Assembly: GCA_023974075.1 (NCBI GenBank)
Contig: JAMFTG010000295.1
Coordinates: forward strand, 1-64,000
Direction of reading: 5' to 3'
Source of the DNA: Chaenocephalus aceratus
Taxonomy: Eukaryota > Chordata > Actinopteri > Perciformes > Channichthyidae
DNA length: 64,000 bases
The notes beneath the pieces are model-generated. The model ran no database searches, was not told where the DNA came from, and saw only the letters and a list, made by a program, of their open reading frames with translations. Positions 23,561 through 35,136 of the stretch are shown in pieces; the stretch's first letter is position 1; every line of letters begins with the position of its first letter. Position numbers and translations under genes: made by a program.

Positions 23561-24117
23561 TAGTAAAGTTATCTCCAAAGCTATCTGGAGGCCTTTCTTA
23601 ACAGTAATATACTTCTCATGTTAGTACAGGAGCCTTGGGGTTAATTATACCTCAACATCTCCAGTATATCGGCTCTACTTTAAATAGCTATCCTGTATTT
23701 ATATGCGCTGGCATTAAAGAGCGCCAGATGGATAATATAAGGCAGGAGACAAAAGACATTTCTGAAAGGTACTTCAAGATGCAGCCAGAAGAGAAAGCGA
23801 TTTGTTCTGTTGTGAGAGGGGTATACTTAGAAAGGTCTGTGAAATCCTGGCACAGTGTAATGCAGATATTCAAGAGGAGCTTCTGTTTCTCTGTCATGCA
23901 ACTTAAGCACCTGAAGGGTAAACAAATTGAAGACCAGAGAATAAGTGCTCACGATTCAATCAACTTCAAACTCTTTGATCGTAGGGTTTTTGGAAATTGC
24001 CTGTACGGATTAGTTTTTTGCAAAATGTGGACACAAAACAATGGTCCCCAAACCAAAAGTGCCTACTTATTAAAATGGACATATTGAAAAGATAAAGGTT
24101 ATATATAATTCTCTGTG
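23561..24117. other. Intron 5, no gene recognised
   Basis: A 150-codon open frame on the plus strand (23635-24087) has no recognisable domain, no similarity I know and no splice context, so I do not call it a gene. Confidence 0.4.
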
Positions 24118-24172
24118 TCAATCAGATGTATTTGTCTTTTGAATTATTAAAAAGACAAATACATCTGATTGA
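24118..24172. repeat. Perfect 23-bp inverted repeat (hairpin, 9-nt loop)
   Basis: Left arm 24118-24140 and right arm 24150-24172 are exact reverse complements; the core is GATGTATTTGTCTTTT with AAAAGACAAATACATC. Confidence 0.97.
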
Positions 24173-24231
24173 GAGCTGCGACACAAAAAAGAAGTTGGTA
24201 AACTTTTCAAGTAAAGACGTGGACTGGCCGT

Positions 24232-24233
24232 CT

Positions 24234-24280
<47 letters not shown>

Positions 24281-24585
24281 TGTGTGTGGCCTAGCATTAC
24301 TATACTTGTGGGGACCTAAATCTGTTTACATAGTCACGTGTGGGGACTCGCCTCCCTTATGGGGACACAATGGAGGTCCCCATAAGGGGAATCATTAATT
24401 TTAGGGTGAAGACTTGGTTAGGGTAAGGCATGTGTTGGTTATGGTTAAGGTTAGGATAAGTCTCCCGGAAATGCATGTAAGTCAATGTAATGTAGCCTGA
24501 AGTGATGTATACATGGTGTGTGTGTGTGCGCGTGCGTGTGTGTGTGTGCGTGTGTGTGTATGTGTGCGTGCGTGTTTGTTGCTTA
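24232..24585. repeat. Two (TG)n tracts around a common fish GGGGAC repeat; second tract abuts exon 5 donor
   Basis: (TG)n occupies about 24236-24288 and, with CG interruptions, 24515-24575. Between them is TATACTTGTGGGGACCTAAA and an 11-bp inverted repeat, CTTATGGGGAC (24356) with GTCCCCATAAG (24376), a known style of dispersed fish repeat. In gene orientation the second tract is a CA repeat starting about 12 nt after the exon 5 donor. Confidence 0.8.
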
Positions 24586-24586
24586 C

Positions 24587-24695
24587 CTGGCTGATTTTAG
24601 CGGGTGTAAGCACCATGTTCAGGACTCCTGCCCAGCCGGCGATCACTCCTGTGGGGACCGCAAAGGCCAGCGCTATCATCACGAAGCGCACGTTA
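24587..24695 (-). CDS. slc49a4: slc49a4 exon 5: TM7
   Basis: A 109-nt exon completing Ser266 and ending on a whole codon, Gln302. It encodes [16 protein letters not shown] then [10 protein letters not shown] and L-T-P-A-K-I-S-Q, matching human NFRFLMIALAYAIPLG and GWSGVLDLILTPVHVSQ. This is TM7 at the start of the second half of the transporter. The acceptor is TTTAG/T at 24696 and the donor CCAG/GTAAGC at 24586. A CA-rich tract starts about 12 nt into the following intron. Confidence 0.96.
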
Positions 24696-24790
24696 CTAAA
24701 GGAGACACAGATTTAAAATGCAATTCACATAAAGAGTCTTACAAGTCAATTGTCTGTGTTCTGGTTGTCCCATATGAATGAGTGCTTTGA

Positions 24791-24832
24791 ACAGGTGTGC
24801 CTATGAATCACTAGATTCATAGGCACACCTGT
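24791..24832. repeat. Perfect 19-bp inverted repeat (hairpin, 4-nt loop) upstream of exon 5
   Basis: ACAGGTGTGCCTATGAATC (24791-24809), loop ACTA, then its exact reverse complement (24814-24832). It lies about 95 bp upstream of the exon 5 acceptor in the transcript. Confidence 0.97.
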
Positions 24833-25113
24833 GCCTGCGAGGGAGTGCGGTCGTCTTTCAACCAGAAGGTTGTGGGTTCGATCCCAGCCCGTGCAGTCAA
24901 CATGTCGATGTATCCTTGGGCAAGATACTTAACCCTGAGTTGCTCCCGATGGCATGGCCAACGGTGTGTGAATGTGTATGAATGTTAGTTCCTAGAGTTA
25001 GGTACACTGCTCTGTATGAATGGGTGTGAATGGGTGAACGACATGTAGTATGTAAAGCGCTTTGAGGGGTCTTAAAGACTGGATAAAGCGCTATATAAGT
25101 ACAGTCCATTTAC
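24833..25113 (+). mobile_element. tRNA-derived SINE with RTE-like tail
   Basis: A pol III B box GGTTCGATCCC lies at about 24872. The conserved middle GGGCAAGATACTTAACCCTG follows, and the tail includes AAAGCGCTTTGAGGGGTCTT and GCGCTATATAAGTACAGTCC, a tail shared by many fish SINEs. The A-box region is weak. Confidence 0.85.
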
Positions 25114-25799
25114 CATTTACTGGATGAAAACCCAAAGCCATCGACATAAAAACAAGTTATTGTATTCACAGTTTGTTAATGCACTTGGAGCCAAAATGAT
25201 GCCTGTCTTTCTTACAGTACCTAAATGTATCCTGATTGTTTAAACAGACAATAAGGACAACTTAAGATAAAATAATAAAAAAGCATCTTTGATGAGATAA
25301 ACAAGAACTATTCCTGAATGTCTTTAACGTGTAGGACAAACTGTAGTTGATAGCTGGACCTACAGTTATTTTGGTTTGTTGTGTTGTTCCCCTCTGGTTT
25401 ATTTACTATCCACACACGCTGTGAACAAGACTGTTGGGATAATTGTGTAGGCAGGTTGGTCCCATTGCTGTCCTCTGGGTACAAATATCTTGACTTCTCA
25501 AGTATACAAATCAAGCTCCACAGGGAACCCATAAATAGTTCACGGCACATCAATGATTAATTGACACAGTTTCTTGTTTGGTATTTAACACGCAGAAGTT
25601 TGTTTAGAAGAAGTAGACTACTTCTACTAGAGTAGATGTAGTAGTGATCAGTCCAGACTTATAATGGGTCGGGTCAGTAGTTTTAAAACTACTTTGAGTC
25701 TAAGCGTAACAGAATTTGAACATTTAGATTTGTTTGTTGCACATGTGTTGGTCAGATTAAGGTCTGTTATCTTTTCAGTTTAAAATAGATATAGAAATA
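25114..25799. other. Intron 4, no feature recognised
   Basis: AT-rich unique sequence with a short GAAGTAGACTACTTCTACTA imperfect palindrome near 25610. Confidence 0.4.
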
Positions 25800-26365
25800 G
25801 AGAGCGTGCTGTCATACTCCATCTCGGGGTGGTCTGCAGGATGCTCAGCTGCGGACAAGAAAGCCCTGCAGAGAGTGATCAGGATGGCAGAGAAAACCAT
25901 CAGCTGCCCGCTGCCCTCTCTGGAACACATCTCCACCTCCCGCTGCCCTCTCTGGAACACATCTCCACCTTCCGCTGCCGCAGCAGAGCTAACTAAATCA
26001 TAAAGGACAGCTCTCACCCGGGTGACAGACTGTTCTCTCTCCTGCCTTCTGGGAGCAGAGACAGGAGCTTCAAGTCACGGACAAACAGACTCGAAAACAG
26101 CTTCTACCCCTGGGCCGTCAGGCTGCTCAACCACCACACATAATAACAACTGTAACCATTCTCACACATACACACACTTTTAATGCACTTTATATACTAT
26201 TTTTTTTTTTATCAATATTTTTAACTATTTATTCCCCCGTATGATTGTATGTCCTATTGCTGTGTTTTTTAGTGTTATGTATTTTTTTGTATTTTTTGCA
26301 CACCGGGACAGAGTTGCACTCTGCATCTCGTTATACTCTGTGTATAATGACAATAAAAGGCTTTC
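25800..26365 (+). mobile_element. Non-LTR retrotransposon 3' fragment
   Basis: The frame GWSAGCSAADKKALQRVIRM (about 25825) is the C-terminal end of a fish LINE reverse transcriptase. It is followed, out of frame, by sequence reading S-L-L-P-S-G-S-R-D-R-S-F-K and N-S-F-Y-P-W-A-V-R-L-L-N. The tail GAATAATGACAATAAAAGGC-like end is at about 26345. A short CTCCACCTCCCGCTGCCCTC duplication lies at 25930-25970. Confidence 0.8.
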
Positions 26366-26687
26366 ACTTTAGATAGGGTTAAAATGATTGAATATCCCGC
26401 AAATATATATATTTGTTTCCGGGCATCAGGTAGGACATACCATGCAGATTCGCTTTAGAGGAGACATTTCAGTCGGGCGATGTTGTCCTCACTTAACAAC
26501 AGCTGTGTTATCAAATATGTTTTGGGGCTCCAGAAAAAAAAAACCGTATTTGGTGGCAGAGGGGGAAAGTGGCTCTTTTGATAGTATGCAGACCTCTGCC
26601 CTAGACCAACTTACTGTAATGAGTAAAACGCAACATTATTCATTTACAACAACATCATAAAGGTTAAAGCAGTAAGTCATTCTTATC

Positions 26688-27246
26688 TTAAAGGGGACCG
26701 ATCATGCAAAATGCACCTGTGCACGTCTTTTATACATGAATATGTGTCCCCGGTGTGTCAGGGCACTCACCAAGTGTCAGTAAACACAACCGTCTCTCTT
26801 TTCCTCCGTACCCAAATCTATAAAAACAGGGCTGCAATGGATCCGATACAGATTTGAAATATCTCTGACGTCAGAAACAAGGAGCCCCGCTTATATGGGC
26901 AACTCTCCACCAATCAGGGGAATGAGAGGTTGCCGTGGCATGGTAACAGCATGGTAACAGCATGGTAACAGCATGGTAACAGCATGGTAACAGCATGGTA
27001 ACAGCATGGTAACAGCATGGTAACAGCATGGTAACATGACACTCGTGCCTCAGAAACTGCAGCTCATTTGCCACAGAATCAGCCCTTGTGAAGGCAGGGC
27101 TGGAATAGAGCAAATAGAGCGAAATGAGGCATGGCTAAAATGCATGATCTGTTTGGTATTTTGAAAAAAAAACTTCACAGACATGTTTTATATAGGTATG
27201 GCCCTACAATATATGTTTCAAATATAGCATGATAGGTCCACTTTAA
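26688..27246. mobile_element. Kolobok-type MITE related to family B, no 37-bp array, with internal 11-bp minisatellite
   Basis: TTAAAGGGGACCGATCATGC at 26688 and GCATGATAGGTCCACTTTAA ending at 27246 give inverted ends in TTAA, 559 bp. The subterminal TTTTATACATGAATATGTGT then CCCCGGTGTGTC is the single-copy match to the 37-bp unit. Confidence 0.88.
26938..27036. repeat. 11-bp minisatellite, about 9 copies
   Basis: The unit CATGGTAACAG is repeated almost without change inside the 26688-27246 MITE. Confidence 0.95.
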
Positions 27247-28621
27247 GGTTGTTCTACTTTCCTTTCCATTGGCCCATTGATAAATCAGCGCATGTTCTCA
27301 ACACTAGCTGAGTGTATTGCTTATGAAGTTATCAGGTGAAACGAAACTGTACGAACAGGTGATAAAAATAAGCATCCCCTCGCGGCTGTAATGAACAGCT
27401 TCAGGCTGAAGATCGTGTGCTGCAGGGTCTGATCCGAGCTGTCAGCCGATGTCTCACAGTGTGCTCTGATCAACAGGAGACACAAAGAGAAAGAGACGCC
27501 TCCATATGCCTCGTTATGTATGCATATCCATATCTATGGCACCCCTCCAATCACATGCAAGCCAATTACAATCACTTGGAACACCCGCGATTATCACCTT
27601 CGCCCAATGAGGTGGCATGCTGCTTTAAATCAGTGGCACCTCCTCGACCCAAACAATATGATTAGAATCATTGGGCGACTGACAAATGAGCCGCGTCTGG
27701 CACGGCAGGCGACAGATTCATGGATCGTTTTGTTTCCCTGCTCCATTTTCTTCTTATGGACCCTGGATTTATATTCTTGGTCATTATAATGCAGGCGGCA
27801 TCCTGAGCAGTATCACGAGGGACATCTGGAGAACACCTTGGGCATCCTGCATCCCCGCCATGTCTTCAAACGCTCAACACACACACACTGATAAAGTTCA
27901 CACACACACCGACAGACAGTCTTTGTGTTGCAGACTACAGGGAACTTGTCCCCAGACACAAAGCCCTGTTGCTGTAAACATGCACACCCTTTTCCCTTTC
28001 CTGACACTGGTTCACTTCTAACAATGACTCGCTTTTATCCGCAGAAAAACAAACACTGCTGTCTTGTACTAAGCAGTCTGAAGCTACTTGGCCTTGGGGA
28101 GAGTATCGAGGGACGGTCATAAAAAGCACCGTGATGGAGCACCCTCTTCGCCCTCCTCCCTGCACCCTTTTCATTAACCTTGCCATAACAGCAAGAAATC
28201 AAATACTATGCACCTTTTGCAGAGTCCGGGTGCTTATTTAGAGCTAGCAGACTTGTAAGTGAGGGGAAATGTGTTTTCCCTTTCCTCTCCTGATGGTAAT
28301 AAAATATTTCCGACGAAGCCCCAGAGCTGGCGGTGTCATCAGCTAAGTGCCATTTGTCCTTGGCAGACCCGGTCGGAGATCAATGCATCAAGACGTCAAC
28401 TTTCAGAGCTACAGTGAGTGCGAGGGGGCTGGGGATCATCAATACTCAGGCTTTGGGCTGTTGAGCATTCCCACGCACTGTGGATCAGAATACAATGCTA
28501 ACTCTTACACCTCGTGCAAAGACATTCAGGCTCTGATTACACTGCTGCTGAGGAGGCAGATGTGAACAGCTGGAAGCACACATGATGCTGAACATCGTTA
28601 ACCAGTGCTCAGACTCTGACA
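27247..28621. other. Repeat-poor intronic island
   Basis: About 1.4 kb without transposon ends. It contains POU/homeodomain-like cores such as TATGCATATCC near 27520 and GATTACACTGC near 28535. Open frames here are short and overlap on both strands. A conserved non-coding element is possible but unproved. Confidence 0.3.
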
Positions 28622-28629
28622 GTCTAAAT

Positions 28630-29052
28630 CAGGGGTGTCAAACTCAATTTCATCGCGGGCCACATTAGAATTATGGTTGCACTCAAAGGGCCGGTGGTAA
28701 CTTTAAGACTATATAAATAAATATACATAGATAAATATAGATAATAAATATAAAATAATGTATAATTTTACAATATTTCCTCTGCATTGGATTATTATCG
28801 GATAGGGTAATAACTTAATAATTAACTATGTCTGAAAGCAGAAGTCTAGGGCAAATCATTGCAAGTCTCTTCATTGCGTATATCACAAAATGAGATGCAT
28901 TGTGGGACATGTAGTTTATGGGCAACTTTCTCCTGTAAAGCGGCACGTAACATTATAATAAACTTATTATATTCTTTGCAAGCTCTTGTGGGCCACATAA
29001 AATGAAGTGGCGGGCCGGATTTGGCCCCCGGGCCTTGAGTTTGACACCCCTG
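28630..29052. mobile_element. hAT-type MITE, 423 bp, 8-bp target duplication GTCTAAAT
   Basis: CAGGGGTGTCAAACTCAATT at the left, TTGAGTTTGACACCCCTG at the right, with identical GTCTAAAT at 28622-28629 and 29053-29060. Confidence 0.92.
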
Positions 29053-29060
29053 GTCTAAAT

Positions 29061-29354
29061 GGATGAACAGAAACACGTGTATCAGGCAGAGTAACTGACT
29101 GATATTTTTAAGCAGATCAGGTATCATCCACATGTGACCAATCCACTTTAAATACAGTTTACTCATCAATGGCATTACAAATTATTTATGCTGCATTTAT
29201 TAGATCATGGAAGAAATCTAATTTTAGACACACAGCAAGTAATAATAATGATAATACTACTACATGTTATTTATATGGCACTTTTCCCGGTGCTCAAAGC
29301 TCTTTACAAGCAAGAAAAAAAGAAAGATAACAGCTAATGGGCGTCTACCAATCA
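29061..29354. other. Intron 4, LINE-like tail near 29260-29310
   Basis: TTATTTATATGGCACTTTTC resembles a retroposon tail; nothing else was recognised. Confidence 0.3.
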
Positions 29355-29485
29355 GAGAGTCAATGGTTCGATCCCCAGCCTCTGCAGTCGACATGTCAAA
29401 GTGACCTTGGGGAAGATACTTAACCCTAAATAGTCCCCATAGTGTCCGGTATTAAAGTGATAAATGACGTGTAATGTAATAAAAT
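29355..29485 (+). mobile_element. tRNA-derived SINE fragment
   Basis: A B box (GGTTCGATCCCCAGC) at about 29365 and the GACCTTGGGGAAGATACTTA middle match the 24833 SINE. It is truncated at both ends; a GTAATGTAAT tail follows. Confidence 0.7.
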
Positions 29486-29744
29486 GTGGTTAAGTCAGTG
29501 AGGCATTTGAACAGAGAGCACTGGGATACGATCAGGAATGTCGAGGTATTGTTTTGTAAAAGACAAATCTGGATCCATGCATCCCTTAATTGTACCTGTC
29601 TGTCTGTGACTGGTGGTGATTATTAATACACTAAAGGCTTCAAAGTCTGAGATAATTAAAACACGATCGCAGCACACAGTGGATTTATGTTAGTATTTAA
29701 ATTTGAATCAGTTAAGGAACTGATAAATGCAATGAGACTTCAAA

Positions 29745-31038
29745 TTAAAGAGACCCTATGATGCTCTGTGGGGTTTTCCCTTTCCTGTAGTGTGTTATAT
29801 AGGTTCTATTGGCTAGCGCTCCAACACATTGTACCTGATAGGCTAAGGGGCGGGACATCTCTTAATACTGATATACACCTGAACATCAGCAGGAGAGGAC
29901 TCTTTAAAATAGACACTACATACTGATATACACCTGAACATCAGCAGGAGAGGACTCTTTAAAATAGAGACACTACATACTGATATACACCTGAACATCA
30001 GCAGGAGAGGACTCTTTAAAGTAGAGACACTACATACTGATATACACCTGAACATCAGCAGGAGAGGACTCTTTAAAGTAGAGACACTACATACTGATAT
30101 ACACCTGAACATCAGCAGGAGAGGACTCTTTAAAGTAGAGACACTACATACTGATATACACCTGAACATCAGCAGGAGAGGACTCTTTAAAGTAGAGACA
30201 CTACATACTGATATACACCTGAACATCAGCAGGAGAGGACTCTTTAAAGTAGAGACACTACATACTGATATACACCTGAACATCAGCAGGAGAGGACTCT
30301 TTAAAGTAGAGACACTACATACTGATATACACCTCAACATCAGCAGGAGAGGACTCTTTAAAATAGACACTACATACTGATATACACCTGATCATCAGCA
30401 GGAGAGGACTCTTTAAAATAGACACTACATACTGATATACACCTGAACATCAGCAGGAGAGGACTCTTTAAAGTAGAGACACTACATACTGATATACACC
30501 TGAACATCAGCAGGAGAGGACTCTTTAAAGTAGAGACACTACATACTGATATACACCTGAACATCAGCAGGAGAGGACTCTTTAAAATAGACACTACATA
30601 CTGATATACACCTGAACATCAGCAGGAGAGGACTCTTTAAAGTAGACACTACATATACTGATATACACCTGAACATCAGCAGGAGAGGACTCTTTAAAGT
30701 AGAGACAGTACATACTGATATACACCTGAACATCAGCAGGAGAGGACTCTTTAAAGTAGAGACACTACATACTGATATCCACCTGAACATCAGCAGGAGA
30801 GGACTCTTTAAAGTAGAGACACTACATACTGATATACACCTGAACATCAGCAGGAGAGGACTCTTTAAAGTAGAGACACTACATACTGATATACACCTGA
30901 ACATCAACAGGAGAGGACTCTTTAAAGTAGAGACACTACATACTGATATACACCTGATCATCAGCAGGAGAGGACTCTTTAAAATAGACACTACATCCTG
31001 ATATACACCTGAACATCAGCATAATGGGGCCCCTTTAA
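29745..31038 (+). mobile_element. Family A MITE with 57-bp array of about 20 units (array V)
   Basis: TTAAAGAGACCCTATGATGC at 29745 and ATAATGGGGCCCCTTTAA ending at 31038 are the best-preserved ends of the family. The body is shortened: after CGGGACATCTCTTAA it jumps to the array. Several units carry AAAATAGACAC, a 2-bp deletion that breaks the open frame into pieces. Confidence 0.93.
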
Positions 31039-31301
31039 CCGAGCCATTCAATCTTTCAGTATTAAATATAAATGCATGGCTCTTTAAAGTTGTATTCCTA
31101 TGTTTCTAAAGGGTCTGTCTGCTACCTGCATGAGTGCATATGGAAACATTAGACTCGGAAATCATTTTTCTGTTTGCTCCGTCCCTGCAGGATATCTATA
31201 AGTCGCGATGCTGCTGGATTGAGATACAGCCTCACTGGAAAGCTGCCTATCACTGGTGGAACAGAAACCCTCCCAGCTGCATGGCCTAGTTAAGTTGGCC
31301 G

Positions 31302-31350
<49 letters not shown>
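31302..31350. repeat. (TG)n microsatellite, about 24 repeats
   Basis: Uninterrupted GT dinucleotides within intron 4. Confidence 0.95.
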
Positions 31351-31351
<1 letters not shown>

Positions 31352-32179
31352 ATCTGTCCAGAACCATGCATTGGGTTGCTATCAGCCCGGTTCCTGTCAT
31401 CTATCCAAGGGAGCTCTTACAGGGAGTTAAGCCTCACTGCGCTGCTCAGAGGACTGTGGACAGCATGGCACTGCAGTGAAGATATTTCATTCTGCAGGGG
31501 ACCGAGTGTAGCCAACAAGGCAAGGCCAACTCCCCGGCTACCCTCACCCAGAGTGTCCTTCCCCTTTAATCTGCGGCCACTGCCATAGGCAACATTCCTC
31601 CACAAGCAAGGCAAACAGTGGCTGCAGGACCAAGACTGCCCTGGTGGAACGAGTGAAGGGCAATTGCAATGGGGACATGTGCCCATCACTCTTTGAAATA
31701 GCCAATGATACGATGGAGAAAGTGGACTGATTTCGTAAAACCTCATAGGCGAGATTTTATTTTTAGGGTTAGGGTTAGGATCACTCCCTAATGTTCGTAT
31801 TGTTCGTACTTTTTACTACATTGTATTAAGGCATTTCGGACAGACAAACTTAAGATGTACAATTGCTATGTCTTGAAAAAACACCGTGTAATTGTTTGCT
31901 GCCAAACATCAATAGAAAATATATTAAAAAAAATAAATCCAATGATGTCCCCTACATTCAGATTCATTTGTATAATGTGGTTAAATGTGGTGGCAGTGTG
32001 GAAGAAGGACAGAAGAGACGTGAATGTTATCTCCAACATGGGTCAGCATCTAACAGTGGAGCAGCTACAAATGTAAAACTAAACAATGGTAAGACGAGCT
32101 AGTTTGGAAAAACATACCAAGTAATTTATCTTGAGAAAAACCTGCAACCAGGACTAAAGTAGTTTAGTTTCCCCTGTTT
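31351..32179. other. Intron 4, no feature recognised
   Basis: Contains a short TTAGGG-like run near 31764, too short for telomeric repeat. No gene was seen. Confidence 0.4.
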
Positions 32180-32690
32180 TAGCTTCTCTCCACTGGCTGC
32201 CAATTTATTTTAGGATCCATTTTAAAATTCTTTTATTTACTTTTAAATCCCTAAATGGCATGACCCCACCATACCTTGCTGAGCTGCTACAGCACTACAC
32301 GCCGAACCGCCCTCTCAGGTCAGCGGACCAACTGCTCCTGAACGTGCCTAAAACCAGGTCAAAGCTCAGAGGGGACCGTTGCTTCTCTGTAGCGGCTCCC
32401 AAACTGTGGAACGCTCTGCCCCTGGAGATCAGACAGGCCTCCACACTGCCTGCTTTTAAATCGCTTCTTAAAACCCACCTCTTCTCTTTAGCGTTTTAAC
32501 ATTTGGCGTTTCGAAATCTTTTAGAGTGTTGCTTTTTTTGCATTTAAATTGTGTTTTTGTTTTTACTTGTACTTGTTTTATGGTGTGTGAGCTGAGCTGT
32601 GTTTTATCTATTTGCCTGTACAGCACTTTGGTCTGGAGGTTTAAAGTGCTTTATAAATAAAGTTGTATTGTATTGTAAAGTATGCATAAT
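32180..32690 (+). mobile_element. L2-like LINE 3' fragment
   Basis: The frame reads L-H-W-L-P-I, then MTPPYLAELLQHYTPNRPLR, A-A-P-K-L-W-N-A-L-P and F-K-S-L-L-K-T-H-L-F, the standard C-terminus of L2-type ORF2. The 3' UTR ends GCTTTATAAATAAAGTTGTA. It is 5'-truncated. Confidence 0.88.
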
Positions 32691-32789
32691 AAATGTGGGA
32701 TGCTTGTTTCAACGGTGTTATGGGAAGACATGAGAGCAATATGTGAACAATCTTCTCATTGCATAAGGTAGGCTTACGCAAGGTCTTGG

Positions 32790-33006
32790 ACTAGGCTTGT
32801 AGACTCTTAAATGTCATGTAAAGACATTCCTGTTTGGGCAGGCGTTTGGGTAACTTCTTGTGTGCTTTTATTCTATCTTATTGTATATTGTGTTTCTATT
32901 GTGTGTTTCACAATGTATTGTGTTTTTAGCACGTCTTTAATCGTATGATGTTTTAAGGCTTTGTCAAAGCTGTGAAAAGCGCTTTATAAATAAATGTTAC
33001 TTACTT
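32790..33006 (+). mobile_element. LINE 3' tail fragment
   Basis: GCGCTTTATAAATAAATGTT with an ACTT-type simple tail is a typical fish LINE end; only about 200 bp are present. Confidence 0.5.
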
Positions 33007-33520
33007 CAGGGTTCATACACTTTTTCACCAATGACTTTTCAATGACTTCTCCATGACCTTTACCTAATTTTCCATGACCAAAAGAATTACTCTTTCTCAG
33101 CGGTACCACTGAAACATTTTCATTTTAACATGGTGAGCTGGAAAATAAGGTCTGCATATGAAACATGTTGTGCCTATCTAAAACAAATCAAATAGTATCC
33201 TTACTAGCTCCTACAGACTAAAGCCACTGAGGGCGTGATTGTAAAAATCTCTCACCAGCAAAACACCTCGACAGTTAAATGCCATTTTACGTTTCATTAC
33301 TATACGATACAGTATTTATTATCATTATAGTATTACTATTTCGGCGATTAGCTAAAATATAAATTATATTTGATGCAACTTTGGTTACATTTCCATGACT
33401 TGTCCATGGCAATGTAACCAAAGTTGAAACATTTTGTTTTCCATAACTTTTCCAGGGCCTGGAATTTGCATTTTGAATTTCCATGACTTTTCCAGGTTTT
33501 TAATGACCGTAAGAACCCTG
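33007..33520. mobile_element. TIR MITE with CAGGGTTC ends
   Basis: CAGGGTTCATACACTTTTTC at the left; the right end reads CATGACTTTTCCAGG and then AAGAACCCTG. Flanks are ACTTACTT and TTACTTAT, suggesting an 8-bp duplication in a simple-repeat target, as for hAT. ATGACTTTTCCA-type motifs recur inside. Confidence 0.65.
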
Positions 33521-34604
33521 TTACTTATTTACTTAATTACTTACTTGCTTGGATCCTCCTTTGAACACCCTCCGAAAGAAGGGTCTGATTAAATCAATTG
33601 TGATAGTGTTCAACAGACAGTGTGCTTTAACTTAAGCTGAAGTGGACACAAATGTGTTTTGTTTGGTTTTTAATAACTTTTTAACTAAGTTACTGACACA
33701 ATAATTAAATCATGGTCTCTTAGGTTGTCTCCTAGGACTTTATACTAACATTAAAGCGTTGACATCCTAAATATTGTCTTTCTGTCCCACATCTAATGCA
33801 TCCCCCTTAACTAGCCCCCCCAGAAGAATTGGTCTAGACAGGCCACTGCCTATATTTGATAAGAAACACAGGTTAATATGTTATTATTTGGCAGGCGGCA
33901 CACTAGTAAAGTAGGCCTTCTAGCTGTGAACTTGTTTTGACAAATACACGCCCTTGGTGACAGGCTGCAGTCTTCAGGGTGTCTCTGGAGAGTGATTCAA
34001 TCTCCGTCTCTACCTCCTCTCTAAGCTCTTCCCTTATGCCTTTCCCGGAGAGGAAATAAACAAAGGTGGTGATTGTGAAACATCAATAAATGCATCCCTC
34101 GTGAGATTCAAGACCTTGTCATCATAGACTTTCTTTCTGTAACCGCATGCATGAGTGCCGCTTTGCGAATACACTGAAGGTTGACCCCGATGCAGAGGAT
34201 GATGTTGATTTCAGAAGCAACCACTGTATTATAGCTTAGTAATTAATCCAGAGGGAGAGGCTGGGGTTTCTTTGATAACAACCCAAGCAGATGGTGAGTG
34301 GCAGACACCCTTCATTAAGATTCCTCATCCTTCTCCAGCGCAAGACTCTGTCACTTCAACTTTCAGAGACAAGCAGCACGCAATGCATCAGCAAATAAGA
34401 CAAATCTGCTCCCTTAGTCTAAGGTCGTCAAACAAAACAGCATCTGAGAATTAGATCACACGTCTACAACCCAAATGTAATCATGGACACGTCATGTAAG
34501 GCATACTGAATAATGTATGGGAATAATAGTGCCAACCATAGATTGTGTATAAAGAGAGGAGGTAGTCACCGTGACGTATATGATTGGTTCGTGGACTACG
34601 GTTT
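33521..34604. other. Intron 4, mostly unique; fragment of a hAT MITE end at about 33805-33850
   Basis: CCCCCCAGAAGAATTGGTCT then AGACAGGCCACTGC matches the right end of the 35841-36483 element. The rest shows no feature. Confidence 0.4.
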
Positions 34605-34906
34605 TTGAAGAGGCCTTGTTATGTTTTGGGGTTTTTGTGCATGTAAATGGTCTGCAAAGGCTAACATCACAAAGTTTCCTCCAGAGGGAGTTTCTCTCCC
34701 ACACACTCCCCCCCCTGCCTGAAATTCCACCATTGGACTCCTTTGTTTACTTCTGTAACATAGCCTAAGAGGCGGGACATCTCTATTCGGTTGCCCAATC
34801 ACAGCAGAGTCGGCTAGCTAACCAATCAGAGCAGACAGGGCTCAAAATAGTAGAAGCACAAAATACAAATATGAACCTGAAAATTAGCATAATATGTCCT
34901 CTTTAA
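34605..34906 (+). mobile_element. Family A MITE without array
   Basis: The body reads CATGTAAATGGTCTGCAAAG, CCCACACACTCC, GAGGCGGGACATCTCTATTC and ACCAATCAGAGCAGACAGGG. It then goes straight to ATGAACCTGAAAATTAGCAT and TTAA at 34903-34906. It shows what the family looks like before amplification of the 57-bp unit. The left end is worn. Confidence 0.82.
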
Positions 34907-35060
34907 ACACAAAAGCATTTTAGGAGTTTGTCTTGTGGCATGTTTCCTTACATCAAGAAATGTTGTGAGAAAATGGCTCAAAATAGGATCTGGGTACTCT
35001 TAAAGAGGTGAGAGATGGTTCTATCAGAAAACTGTGTGTGTGCTGTGTGTCCTTCACCAG

Positions 35061-35062
<2 letters not shown>

Positions 35063-35129
<67 letters not shown>
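35063..35129. repeat. (TG)n microsatellite, about 33 repeats, abutting exon 4 donor
   Basis: On the transcript it is (CA)n beginning about seven nucleotides after the exon 4 splice junction (GTACAAC, then CACACA). Confidence 0.97.
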
Positions 35130-35130
<1 letters not shown>

Positions 35131-35136
35131 TTGTAC

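Noticed and set aside
23635..24087. 150-codon protein gene
   Set aside because: No domain, no homology I recognise, no splice or promoter signals; length is within chance for AT-rich intron.
24860..24895. tRNA gene
   Set aside because: Only the B box is good; the surrounding sequence is a SINE with an RTE-like tail. The same holds for 29365 and 61100.
31760..31785. Interstitial telomeric repeat
   Set aside because: Only two to three TTAGGG-like units; also short runs near 17470 and 24410.
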